Shown here piece after piece: positions 28,354 to 35,815 of a stretch of 64,000 bases of DNA. Below the pieces are notes generated by a model. That model made no database searches and was not told the DNA's origin. It was given only the letters and a program-made list of their open reading frames with translations. Where the stretch lies: positions 1 to 64,000 of the forward strand of contig CAZGSL010000008.1 in assembly GCA_964528445.1 (NCBI GenBank), read 5' to 3'. Source of the stretch: JAXHMM01 sp964528445 (GTDB taxonomy: Bacteria > Bacteroidota > Rhodothermia > Balneolales > Balneolaceae). The translations under genes were made by a program, and so were the position numbers. How positions within the stretch are numbered: position 1 is the first letter of the stretch; every line of letters starts with the position of its first letter.

Positions 28354-29944
28354 GGTGCTGTTTTCGGGGTTCCACCGGGGGGACCATCACCACCTCCTCC
28401 CGCTCCACGGCCACGGCCCCGGGAGCGGCGCCTTTCGGTTTTCGGACGTATTTCAGCTTGGTATACATTACGGGCACGCTTTTCATTCCGCGGGCCTTGG
28501 AGTACCAGGCGGAGAATCCTGCCGCCTGCAAGATCACCTCCTTGGGCGGATAATCCCGGGTGTTCCCCATCCGGACCACGGCATGCGACCCGCTCACCCC
28601 CCGGGCGTGCAGCCAGACATCTTCCTTGTGCGCGAGGCTGAGGAGCTGATCGTTGGCACGGGCGCTTTTGCCCACCCACACCTCGTACTTGCCCACCTTC
28701 AGCTTTCGATAGGGCGAGGAGGTCTGCCCGCTCTCGTCGCTGCCGAAACCGAGAGATTCCAGATCTTCGGCATGCTCTTTCATCCAGTCTTCCATCTCCC
28801 CGAGGCTTTTTACCGAATCGACCTCCCCGCGCAGCTCTCGTATACGCTTCAGTTCCCGTCGCACTTCAGGAAGGCGGCGCCGGGACTCCTCGTAGCTTCT
28901 GCGGGCCGACCGCGCCTTCTCGTAGAAGCGCTCGGCATTTCCGCTGAAGCCCCTGCCGGGATCCACCTCGATCTCCACCGGTTCGTCCCCCTCGTAAAAG
29001 TTGTTCACCGTCACTTGCTCCCTCCCCGGCTCGATCTCCTCGTGGGCGTGGGCCATGAGCAGGTGAGCCCGCTTCTCATACTCCTCGGCGCGCTCCAGGC
29101 TTTTGTCGGCCTGCCGGAGCTGATCGAGGCGGCTGCTCTTCTTGGACTCCATCCGCTCCAGGAAACGAACAACCCGCTCCTTGCGGCTGTGCAGGCGGCG
29201 CAGGTGCACCGCGTTGCGGTAGGCGTGGCGCACCGCGTCGTTGACCGAGTCGAAAGCCTCGTCGGTGGGAACGTCCAGGATTTCCCGGTCCCACAGGGTG
29301 AGATCCCCGCTCTCCAGCACCCTCGGATGGGGATCCTCCAGCATCGCCCTCTTGATCCGGTCGGCAAATGCCTTCGTCTCCCCGGCGTCCATCTCCGCCA
29401 CGCCGTGCTGCTCCACCAAGCGTGGAAGCAGGTTCCTGGGGAGCTTGGGATGAAGTCCCGTGAGCCGGTTCTTGGGATGGGCCCTCATCCGGGGCTCCTC
29501 GTCCGATTGCGGCGGCTGCGCTTCGGGGGTCGCACTTCCCTTTACCTCATCGGGATTCTTGAAGGCGTCCAATACCCGATCGCCGTCGGTGAGGAAGGCA
29601 TTGGGGCTTCCGCCGTAGAGCTTGAAGAGCAGCCGGTAACCTCCCTCGAAACGTATCTCCCAGAGCCGGTCTCCTTCGGCCAGTTCGGTGCCGGTAATCT
29701 CTCTCCCCTCCAGCTCTTCAAAAAAGTACATCACATTGCTCTTTTTCGGGGGACGATATCCGTCCAGGAAGAGCGCAGTTTCGGACGGATTGGCGCTGAA
29801 GACCAGGCGGTACCGCCGATCTGCCCCGTCAAGATAACACTCCAGCACATCCTTGTGGGGACTGATGGAAAAGAGGAATTCCCCCCCGAGAACCTTTTCT
29901 TTTATCTCGGAGTTTAGATATATTAGCACAAAGTAATTATTCAT
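28346..29944 (-). CDS. rqcH: NFACT-family protein, RqcH-type ribosome quality control factor
   Basis: Member of the NFACT/FbpA/RqcH family (532 residues). In Bacillus, RqcH binds the stalled 50S subunit and adds C-terminal alanine tails to trapped chains. The NFACT-N domain carries EGDRLWEI with the D92-R93 pair that RqcH needs for tRNA use. A helix-hairpin and long coiled-coil region covers about 190-390. The NFACT-R domain is at about 410-520, with DVWLHARGVSGSHAVVR. The DR pair argues for real tailing activity rather than fibronectin binding. It heads the aro-tamB-rnr run. Confidence 0.9.
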   Translation of the reverse strand: MNNYFVLIYLNSEIKEKVLGGEFLFSISPHKDVLECYLDGADRRYRLVFSANPSETALFLDGYRPPKKSNVMYFFEELEGREITGTELAEGDRLWEIRFEGGYRLLFKLYGGSPNAFLTDGDRVLDAFKNPDEVKGSATPEAQPPQSDEEPRMRAHPKNRLTGLHPKLPRNLLPRLVEQHGVAEMDAGETKAFADRIKRAMLEDPHPRVLESGDLTLWDREILDVPTDEAFDSVNDAVRHAYRNAVHLRRLHSRKERVVRFLERMESKKSSRLDQLRQADKSLERAEEYEKRAHLLMAHAHEEIEPGREQVTVNNFYEGDEPVEIEVDPGRGFSGNAERFYEKARSARRSYEESRRRLPEVRRELKRIRELRGEVDSVKSLGEMEDWMKEHAEDLESLGFGSDESGQTSSPYRKLKVGKYEVWVGKSARANDQLLSLAHKEDVWLHARGVSGSHAVVRMGNTRDYPPKEVILQAAGFSAWYSKARGMKSVPVMYTKLKYVRKPKGAAPGAVAVEREEVVMVPPVEPRKQHHE

Positions 29945-29996
29945 GAGGGTGACGGAGGACCCTTGGAACCGCTAACTTAATTTTCAGACAGGCCGG

Positions 29997-30647
29997 ATGA
30001 CCTACCCGATCTTCAATTCCGTTGTCAACTGCATTGAACAAGAGCTGAGCGAGAGAGAAGTAAAGATAAAAACATTCAAGACCTGGAACGAAGATAGAAT
30101 AAATGCGACAGGGTTGGAAATTCTGCTGGACCTGTCCGGCCAGTCGCACTACCTTGAAACCCTCTCCATCAATTTCGACTGGGACCGCTTCCGGGAAACC
30201 GTGCTCGCCCGGCAGCTTGAGGGGATGGAGGAGCACCCTTTCCTGCAGGAGGACAACGTGGTAAGTACCTCCATCGCCCCCGTCATAGATATCGAGATCA
30301 CCTGGATGTTCAACGAGGAAAAGTCCCAGCCGCGCGTCGCCTCACAGAGCGAGTCCCGCAGGCTGGAGTCGGCCGGCGAGTGGATGGAGGAGATCAGCCG
30401 CGACGTCAACCGGCTGATGGACGAAGATAACATCATTACACGCTGGCACGTGGAGGTCATGGGCGACGGAAAAGACAAATACCTCTCTGCCATCAACCTC
30501 CTTTCCTACTACCAGTACACCCTCTCCGACATGGAGAGCCTCAATGATGTTCACCAATTTGTCAGCCGCAGGATGCGGTCGCTGCTGGCCAAATCGCGCA
30601 AGGTCATCCAGATCGTGGACAACACCCTCGAGGCGGTCGCCGCCTGA
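29997..30647 (+). CDS. Hypothetical protein, 216 residues
   Basis: I do not recognise this gene. It starts at the ATG at 29997, 52 bases from the divergent rqcH start. There is no signal peptide or membrane helix. The N-terminal half looks mixed alpha/beta (LEILLDLSGQSHYLETLSIN); the C-terminal half is helical and charged (SRRLESAGEWMEEISRDVNR, then RRMRSLLAKSRKVIQIVDNT). There is no obvious catalytic motif. Codon use matches the neighbours, and the frame is long and opposite no conserved gene, so it is probably real and soluble. Confidence 0.7.
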   Translation: MTYPIFNSVVNCIEQELSEREVKIKTFKTWNEDRINATGLEILLDLSGQSHYLETLSINFDWDRFRETVLARQLEGMEEHPFLQEDNVVSTSIAPVIDIEITWMFNEEKSQPRVASQSESRRLESAGEWMEEISRDVNRLMDEDNIITRWHVEVMGDGKDKYLSAINLLSYYQYTLSDMESLNDVHQFVSRRMRSLLAKSRKVIQIVDNTLEAVAA

Positions 30648-30664
30648 CGGCCCCGGGGAAGGAA

Positions 30665-30754
30665 CTATTTCTTCTTGTGGCGGTTCTTGCGAAGGCGTTT
30701 CTTGCGCTTGTGCTTGGCGATTTTGGAACGTTTTCTTTTCTTTCCGCTTGGCAT
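30665..30754 (-). CDS. AURKAIP1/COX24 domain mini-protein (mS38/bS22-like ribosomal protein)
   Basis: A 29-residue, extremely basic protein: it begins MPSGKKRKRSKIAKHK and ends KKRLRKNRHKKK. It follows an AGAGGA ribosome-binding site. The pattern is that of the short AURKAIP1/COX24 proteins annotated across Bacteroidota, related to mitochondrial mS38 and mycobacterial bS22, which sit on the small ribosomal subunit near the decoding region. It lies 162 bases downstream of the HU gene on the same strand and converges with the hypothetical gene, ending 17 bases from its stop. Confidence 0.85.
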   Translation of the reverse strand: MPSGKKRKRSKIAKHKRKKRLRKNRHKKK

Positions 30755-30916
30755 GGCTATCCTCTTAATTTATTGATTTTCGTTTGACTCATCCCTGCCC
30801 GGAGCCGCGAGACAAATCGCCGCGGAGCCGGTCCGCCGGGGAACGGAAGGGGCGACAAGATACGACAATTTTCAGAATGTACCAGCGGACGGCGGGCGAA
30901 TTTCCTTTTAGGCTAA

Positions 30917-31228
30917 TTACTTTTCCTCTTCTCCCTCTTCGCGGTCCATCATCGCTTCGTTTACCGCATCCTTGAAATCATCCGACATTTTCAGCACGGG
31001 CACGTACTGTTCGGGCACGATCAGCTCCTCGTTGGTCTTGGGATTGCGTGCCTTCCTGGGAGCGCGCTTTACCACCTTGAAACTTCCGAACCCCCGCAGT
31101 TCGATACGCTCTCCCCGCTTCATGGCGTCGATCACCGTCTCCATGAACCCGTTCACCACCGCCTCCGTCTCCACCTTGGTAAGTCCTGTCGAGGAGGAAA
31201 TTACATCAACGATATCCGCTTTCGTCAT
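30917..31228 (-). CDS. HU/IHF family DNA-binding protein
   Basis: Nucleoid protein of 103 residues from the ATG at 31228 (MTKADIVDVISSSTGL); the frame is open upstream but unrelated to the family. The helical dimerisation region is followed by GERIELRGFGSFKVVKRAPR and the beta-arm tip KARNPKT with its intercalating Pro. A C-terminal tail beyond the usual 90 residues is acidic (MMDREEGEEEK). IHF-like versus HU-like cannot be decided. Confidence 0.94.
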   Translation of the reverse strand: MTKADIVDVISSSTGLTKVETEAVVNGFMETVIDAMKRGERIELRGFGSFKVVKRAPRKARNPKTNEELIVPEQYVPVLKMSDDFKDAVNEAMMDREEGEEEK

Positions 31229-31277
31229 AACGCGCACCCTTTTAATTTCCTCAATTTTAACGTTTTTTAATGCCACT

Positions 31278-31315
31278 TCAATGTTGTAACTACAATTCAA
31301 TCCGAAAAATTCAAA
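31278..31315 (-). promoter_or_regulatory. Candidate promoter of the HU gene
   Basis: On the minus strand a TTTG (31315-31312) lies 19 bases from TAGTTACA (31292-31285), about 57 bases upstream of the ATG. Spacing equals that of the better candidates at 42851 and 59717, but only the TA and one T of the -7 box match TAnnTTTG. Low confidence. Confidence 0.3.
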
Positions 31316-31369
31316 AATCTTTTATACTTTCAGCTTTATCTCTCAACCCAATTCAGCATAACGGCACTC

Positions 31370-33034
31370 ATGGAGACATTCGAACAGGTCATTGAATTTC
31401 TGGTCGATTTAATCTGGAACACCCCGGAAGCCATGCCGGCCATGGTGGTCATCCTGCTGGCATTCGGCATTTACATCACGTTCCGGCTTGGATTTGTGCA
31501 GATCACAAGATTCAGCCACGGCCTGAAAGTGGTCTCGGGCTATTATGACGACCCTGACGACGACGGGGACATCAATCACTTCCAGGCGCTCACCACCGCG
31601 CTCTCGGCCACGGTCGGCATCGGAAACATTGCCGGCGTAGCCCTCGCCATCCATTACGGCGGACCGGGAGCGCTGTTCTGGATGTGGGTGACGGCGGTCT
31701 TCGGGATGGCCATTAAATTCACCGAAGTGACCCTGGCCCAGGAGTATCGCGGGAAAAACCCGGACGGGACTGTTTCGGGCGGACCCATGTACTATATCGA
31801 GAGGGGGCTGGGATCCAACTGGAAATGGCTGGCCGTCGCCTTCGCCATCTCCGCGGCCATCTGCGCTTTCCTGACCGGGAACGCCGTTCAGGCCAACACG
31901 GTGGCCGACATGATGAAAACCGATTTCCAGATCCCGGTCGCCATCAGCGGACTGGTGACCGCCAGCCTGGTCGCCGCCGTGGTGCTCGGCGGCATCAAGC
32001 GGATCGGCCGGGTAACCTCCCGGCTGGTTCCCGTCATGGGCGTCCTTTACGTGCTGGGCGCACTCGTCATCCTGGGGATCAACTATGACGCCGTATTCCC
32101 CTCCCTCTGGCAGATCGTAAGCAACGCCTTCAACCCCACGGCCGGTGCGCTCGGGGTGGGATCGGGCGCGCTCATTTTCACCCTGAGCTACGGGGTGCAG
32201 CGAGGCATTTTCTCCAACGAGGCGGGCCAGGGCTCGGCCCCCATCGCCCACTCGGCCGCCCGGACCGACCAGCCGGTGCGGGAGGGCGTAGTGGCCCTTC
32301 TGGAGCCGTTCATCGACACGCTGATCATCTGCACCATGACCGGTCTGGTGATCGTCTCGACCGGTTCGTGGGACAGCCATCACAAATCTTCGGTCGATCC
32401 AATGGGCGACGTGACCACCTACAGCTGGCAGGCGCCGGCAGGCGGGGAGATTCCCGGCGGGGAAACCGCGCTCTATTTTGAAGAGGGCATGCCGGTCAAC
32501 GGGAGCATGAACTACAACGAATTCCCCGTCGACACCATGTTCGTGGACAGCGACTATGCCACCCCCTTCAACGGACGCATCGAGCTTCAGCGGAACGAGG
32601 ACGGAAGCTTCACTCCCCAGGGGGTTTATACCGAAGACGACAGCCGGATCACCACCCTCCACGGGGGAGTAATCCAGCTCGGCGCTCCGCTCACCTCCGC
32701 GGCTTTTGAAAGGGGACTCGCCCCGGTGATGCCCGGCGGCGGCTACATAGTCACCTTCGCCGTGCTGCTCTTCGCCATCTCCACCTCCATCAGCTGGAGC
32801 TACTACGGAGATCGGGCGGCCCAGTACCTCTTCGGCTTCGGCTCCATCTTCTGGTACCGGCTGGCCTTCGTGGGCATGCACTTTTTCGGCGCGGTGGTCA
32901 CCGTCACCGTTATCTGGGCTTTCGGGGACGTGATGCTGGGACTCATGGCCTTCTTCAACATCATCGCCCTCTTCGCCCTCTCGGGCGTGGCCTACAAGAT
33001 TGCCAAGAAGTACTTCGAGAATCCGGACGTATAA
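31370..33034 (+). CDS. Alanine/glycine:cation symporter (AgcS family)
   Basis: Sodium-coupled amino-acid importer of 554 residues. Signatures are clear: ALTTALSATVGIGNIAGVALA (about 81-101), FTEVTLAQEYR, GGPMYYIERGLG, FSNEAGQGSAPIAHSAA. About ten hydrophobic segments are present. A roughly 100-residue hydrophilic insert (about 345-445, beginning SVDPMGDVTTYSWQAPAGG) precedes the last helices; many family members lack it or have a short loop there. The substrate is likely alanine or glycine. The upp start follows two bases after the stop. Confidence 0.94.
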   Translation: METFEQVIEFLVDLIWNTPEAMPAMVVILLAFGIYITFRLGFVQITRFSHGLKVVSGYYDDPDDDGDINHFQALTTALSATVGIGNIAGVALAIHYGGPGALFWMWVTAVFGMAIKFTEVTLAQEYRGKNPDGTVSGGPMYYIERGLGSNWKWLAVAFAISAAICAFLTGNAVQANTVADMMKTDFQIPVAISGLVTASLVAAVVLGGIKRIGRVTSRLVPVMGVLYVLGALVILGINYDAVFPSLWQIVSNAFNPTAGALGVGSGALIFTLSYGVQRGIFSNEAGQGSAPIAHSAARTDQPVREGVVALLEPFIDTLIICTMTGLVIVSTGSWDSHHKSSVDPMGDVTTYSWQAPAGGEIPGGETALYFEEGMPVNGSMNYNEFPVDTMFVDSDYATPFNGRIELQRNEDGSFTPQGVYTEDDSRITTLHGGVIQLGAPLTSAAFERGLAPVMPGGGYIVTFAVLLFAISTSISWSYYGDRAAQYLFGFGSIFWYRLAFVGMHFFGAVVTVTVIWAFGDVMLGLMAFFNIIALFALSGVAYKIAKKYFENPDV

Positions 33035-33036
33035 GC

Positions 33037-33693
33037 GTGCCGGGAAACACCCAGGATATGGAAGAGTTCGATAACGTAACGCTCGTCGACCATCCCCTGG
33101 TGGCGCGGGACGTGACCCTGCTGCGGGACCGGGAGACGAAAACGGCGGCCTTCCGTCGTGCCATGCACCGCGTCTCCCTGGCCCTCGCACTGGAGAGCCT
33201 GGGGGAGATGGAGACCGAGCCGCATGAGGTGGAAACGCCCATCCGGCGTACTGAGGGAAGGCGCCTCTCCGGGGAGGTAATCGTGGTGCCTATTCTAAGG
33301 GCGGGTCTGGGCATGACCGGCGCTTTCCAGCAGCTCCTGCCCGAGATTCGGGTCGGGCACCTGGGGATGTACCGCGACGAAACCACCCACCAGCCGGTGG
33401 ACTACTACTCGAACATCCCCCCCGGCGTGCAGTCCGCCCTGGTCGTGGTGGTCGACCCCATGCTGGCCACCGGCGGAAGCGCCCATGGCGCCCTTACCCA
33501 CCTTAAAAAAAGGGGAGCACAACACCTCCGTTTCGTTTCGTTAATATCAGCGCCGGAGGGGATCAAAAAAATCCGGGACGAACACCCGGACGTCCCCCTC
33601 TTTACCGCCGCCATTGATGAAAAACTGGATGATGACGCATTTATCGTACCGGGACTGGGCGATGCGGGTGACCGGTATTTTGATACCATTTAA
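33037..33693 (+). CDS. upp: Uracil phosphoribosyltransferase
   Basis: Salvages uracil with PRPP to UMP. The protein is 218 residues from the GTG at 33037; the ATG at 33058, behind a CAGGAT, would give 211 residues and is equally plausible. Seen are VTLVDHPLVARDVTLLRD, VVPILRAGLGM, MYRDETTHQP, and the PRPP loop VVVDPMLATGGSA. The product-binding C-terminus IVPGLGDAGDRYFDTI is intact. It overlaps lptC by 32 bases. Confidence 0.95.
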   Translation: MPGNTQDMEEFDNVTLVDHPLVARDVTLLRDRETKTAAFRRAMHRVSLALALESLGEMETEPHEVETPIRRTEGRRLSGEVIVVPILRAGLGMTGAFQQLLPEIRVGHLGMYRDETTHQPVDYYSNIPPGVQSALVVVVDPMLATGGSAHGALTHLKKRGAQHLRFVSLISAPEGIKKIRDEHPDVPLFTAAIDEKLDDDAFIVPGLGDAGDRYFDTI

Positions 33694-34261
33694 CCACCGC
33701 CGGTCTCGGGGATCGCTGGCTGCCGGACTGCTTATACTTCTCTGCGGACTCCTCTTCTCTTCCTGCACCGATCTCACCACCGAGGAGGTGCGCCAGGTGA
33801 ACGAGGCGCTGAACGACTCGCTCACCTCCACGACCGAGGCATGGGACGTGGAAATACGGCTCATGGAACAGGAGGCCAACAAGGTGCGACTGCGGGGTTC
33901 GTACGCGGCCACCTACTCCGAGGGTGACAGCGCGGAGACCCGTATCAGCGGTCCGGTCCGAATCGACGTGTACGACTCCACCGGCACGGCGGAAACGGAA
34001 CTGCGGGCCGACAGCGCCATCTACCGGTCTGCGACCCTGCGGTTCGAGTTCTTCGGGGACGTCCGCGTAAACTCCGCCGACGACCGGAGCCTCCGCTCGG
34101 AGTACCTTCGATGGAACCAGGCGGAAAACACCATTTCCACGCCGAATTTCGTGATCATCACCACCCCTTCCGACACCCTGGCGGGCACCGGGCTCAACGG
34201 CACGGCCGACCTGCAGAGCATCACCATCCGCGAGCCGCGGGGCAGCGTGACCATCAACTAG
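33662..34261 (+). CDS. lptC: LPS export protein LptC
   Basis: Bitopic or lipid-anchored LptC-like protein of the LPS bridge. The chosen start is the ATG at 33662, inside upp; it leaves a short basic stretch and a hydrophobic segment (LAAGLLILLCGLLFSSC) that ends in a lipobox-like SSC. The body has the LptC pattern: LRGSYAATYSEGDSAETRISGP, DSTGTAETELRADSAIYR, FEFFGDVRVNS, then SEYLRWNQAENTIST. It sits directly before the OstA-like gene (one stop codon, no gap), which supports the role. Confidence 0.88.
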   Translation: MRVTGILIPFNHRRSRGSLAAGLLILLCGLLFSSCTDLTTEEVRQVNEALNDSLTSTTEAWDVEIRLMEQEANKVRLRGSYAATYSEGDSAETRISGPVRIDVYDSTGTAETELRADSAIYRSATLRFEFFGDVRVNSADDRSLRSEYLRWNQAENTISTPNFVIITTPSDTLAGTGLNGTADLQSITIREPRGSVTIN

Positions 34262-35797
34262 ATGAGGGAAAACCCGACCTCCATATTCTCCCCCTATTAT
34301 CACCGCAATCGCCGGGGCAAACGGACCCTTCCCGCCGCGGGCCGCTCGCTCCTGGTGCTGTCGCTGATGCTCCTGCTGGCTGTCCCGGGGCTCCGCGCGC
34401 AGGAACGGGTCAACATCCTTCAGGCAGAGTCGCTGGAAGAGGTGGAGGTAGACGGGGAGAAGGTGCAGAAAATACTCGGCGGGGTCCACCTCGGTATGGG
34501 CAACATGGAGATGTACTGCGACAGCGCCTACCGATACCTGAACCGGGACGAGGTGCGGGCGTTCGGCAACATCGAAATCATCACCGATGAGGAGCGCATC
34601 TGGGCGGACACCCTGGCCTACTTCACCGACATCGATTTCAGCGAGCTGAGGGGCCGGGTCGTTATCCTCTCCGACTCCACCACCCTCTACGGGGAGAAGG
34701 TGGACTACCGCTTCTCCACGCGGGTGGGCCACTTCCTGGACGGGGTCCGCCTGGAGGATCCCCAGGGCGTACTGCGCGCCCGGACCGGCTTCTACTACCG
34801 GGAGGCCGACAGCGCGGTGTTCCGGGGCGAGGTGCAGCTCGCCGACTCCACCCAGTACCTGGAGGGGGACAGCCTCTTCAGCAACCGCAGCACCGAATTT
34901 TACCAGCTGCACGGCGACATCTACGCGCGCGACGAAGAGAACCGGAGCACGCTCACGGGGGACTACCTGGAGGCCGACTCCACCGGGCGGCGCCTGCTCA
35001 GGGGAAGGGCGTGGCTGCGCAGGGTGCGGTCGGACAGCGTTTCGAGCGACTCCCTGGCAGAGGACCCTGACAATGGGGTCCAGCGCGACACAACCCATAT
35101 CCGGGCCCGGGAGATCCTGATGCGGGAACACTCCGGGGAGTCCGGCGAGGCCTCCACCGTAACCGCCACCGACAGCGTGCGCATATGGTCGCCCCGCTTT
35201 TCCGCGCTGGCCGACAGCGCGAGATACAACGAAGGAAGGGAACTGTTTGAGCTTCGGAAAGATCCGCTGGCGTGGTACGGGCAGACCCAGCTCAGCGGAC
35301 CCTACATCCGGGTGGGGCTGGAGGAGGGGGCGGTGGACCGGCTGGAATCCTGGCCGCGTCCATTCGCGGTCCAGGAGGATACCCTCACCGGGCGGCTGAA
35401 CCAGATCACCGGGGATACGCTGACGGCCGACTTCGCCTCGGGCAACCTCTCGCGCATCCGCGTTTGGGAGAACGCGAAACTGCTGCGGTACCTGAAAAAC
35501 GAAGCGGGGGAGCCGGACGGCGCCATTGAGATCTCCTCTCCCGATATCCGGATTCTCTTTGAGGAGGGAGAGCTGGTGGAGCTGAAAAACCTGGGGGCGA
35601 ACCAGGGACTTTTCCTCGAGGAGAGCGAGCAGACAGCCAAGCGGCGTCTGGACGGCTTTCGATGGGATCCAGCCCTGCGCCCGACGCGCCCGGATGGCGC
35701 CATGCGGCCGAGATTTGAGCCCATACCGGAGGAGCTTCCGTTCGAACTGCCGGCGCGGTACGAGCGCTTCCTCAAGCAGCAGGAATCCCCCGAATAG
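34262..35797 (+). CDS. OstA-like (LptA/LptD N-domain) protein
   Basis: A 511-residue exported protein. The ATG directly follows the lptC stop. A hydrophobic export signal (about 28-46, ending GLRAQ) follows an N-terminal basic stretch. The rest is repeated beta-jellyroll strands of the OstA family: VQKILGGVHLGMGNMEMYCD, LNRDEVRAFGNIEI, RGRVVILSDSTTLYGEKVDY. No LptD barrel follows, so this is the soluble OstA-like type common in Bacteroidota. It probably acts in the periplasmic LPS bridge with LptC; partners lie outside the window. Confidence 0.88.
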   Translation: MRENPTSIFSPYYHRNRRGKRTLPAAGRSLLVLSLMLLLAVPGLRAQERVNILQAESLEEVEVDGEKVQKILGGVHLGMGNMEMYCDSAYRYLNRDEVRAFGNIEIITDEERIWADTLAYFTDIDFSELRGRVVILSDSTTLYGEKVDYRFSTRVGHFLDGVRLEDPQGVLRARTGFYYREADSAVFRGEVQLADSTQYLEGDSLFSNRSTEFYQLHGDIYARDEENRSTLTGDYLEADSTGRRLLRGRAWLRRVRSDSVSSDSLAEDPDNGVQRDTTHIRAREILMREHSGESGEASTVTATDSVRIWSPRFSALADSARYNEGRELFELRKDPLAWYGQTQLSGPYIRVGLEEGAVDRLESWPRPFAVQEDTLTGRLNQITGDTLTADFASGNLSRIRVWENAKLLRYLKNEAGEPDGAIEISSPDIRILFEEGELVELKNLGANQGLFLEESEQTAKRRLDGFRWDPALRPTRPDGAMRPRFEPIPEELPFELPARYERFLKQQESPE

Positions 35798-35815
35798 CTC
35801 CGCCGGCGGGGATCC

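Noticed and set aside
31229..31300. N-terminal extension of HU by 24 residues
   Set aside because: The open stretch has no family similarity and overlaps the promoter candidate; the ATG at 31228 gives the standard HU start.
31409..33190. A 593-codon open frame opposite agcS and upp
   Set aside because: The plus-strand genes carry clear family motifs; the antisense translation is His, Gly and Glu-rich noise.
35785..35813. ATCCCC/GGGGAT hairpin between the OstA-like and EF-G2 stops
   Set aside because: Six outer pairs, a long imperfect interior and no T run; too weak to call a terminator.
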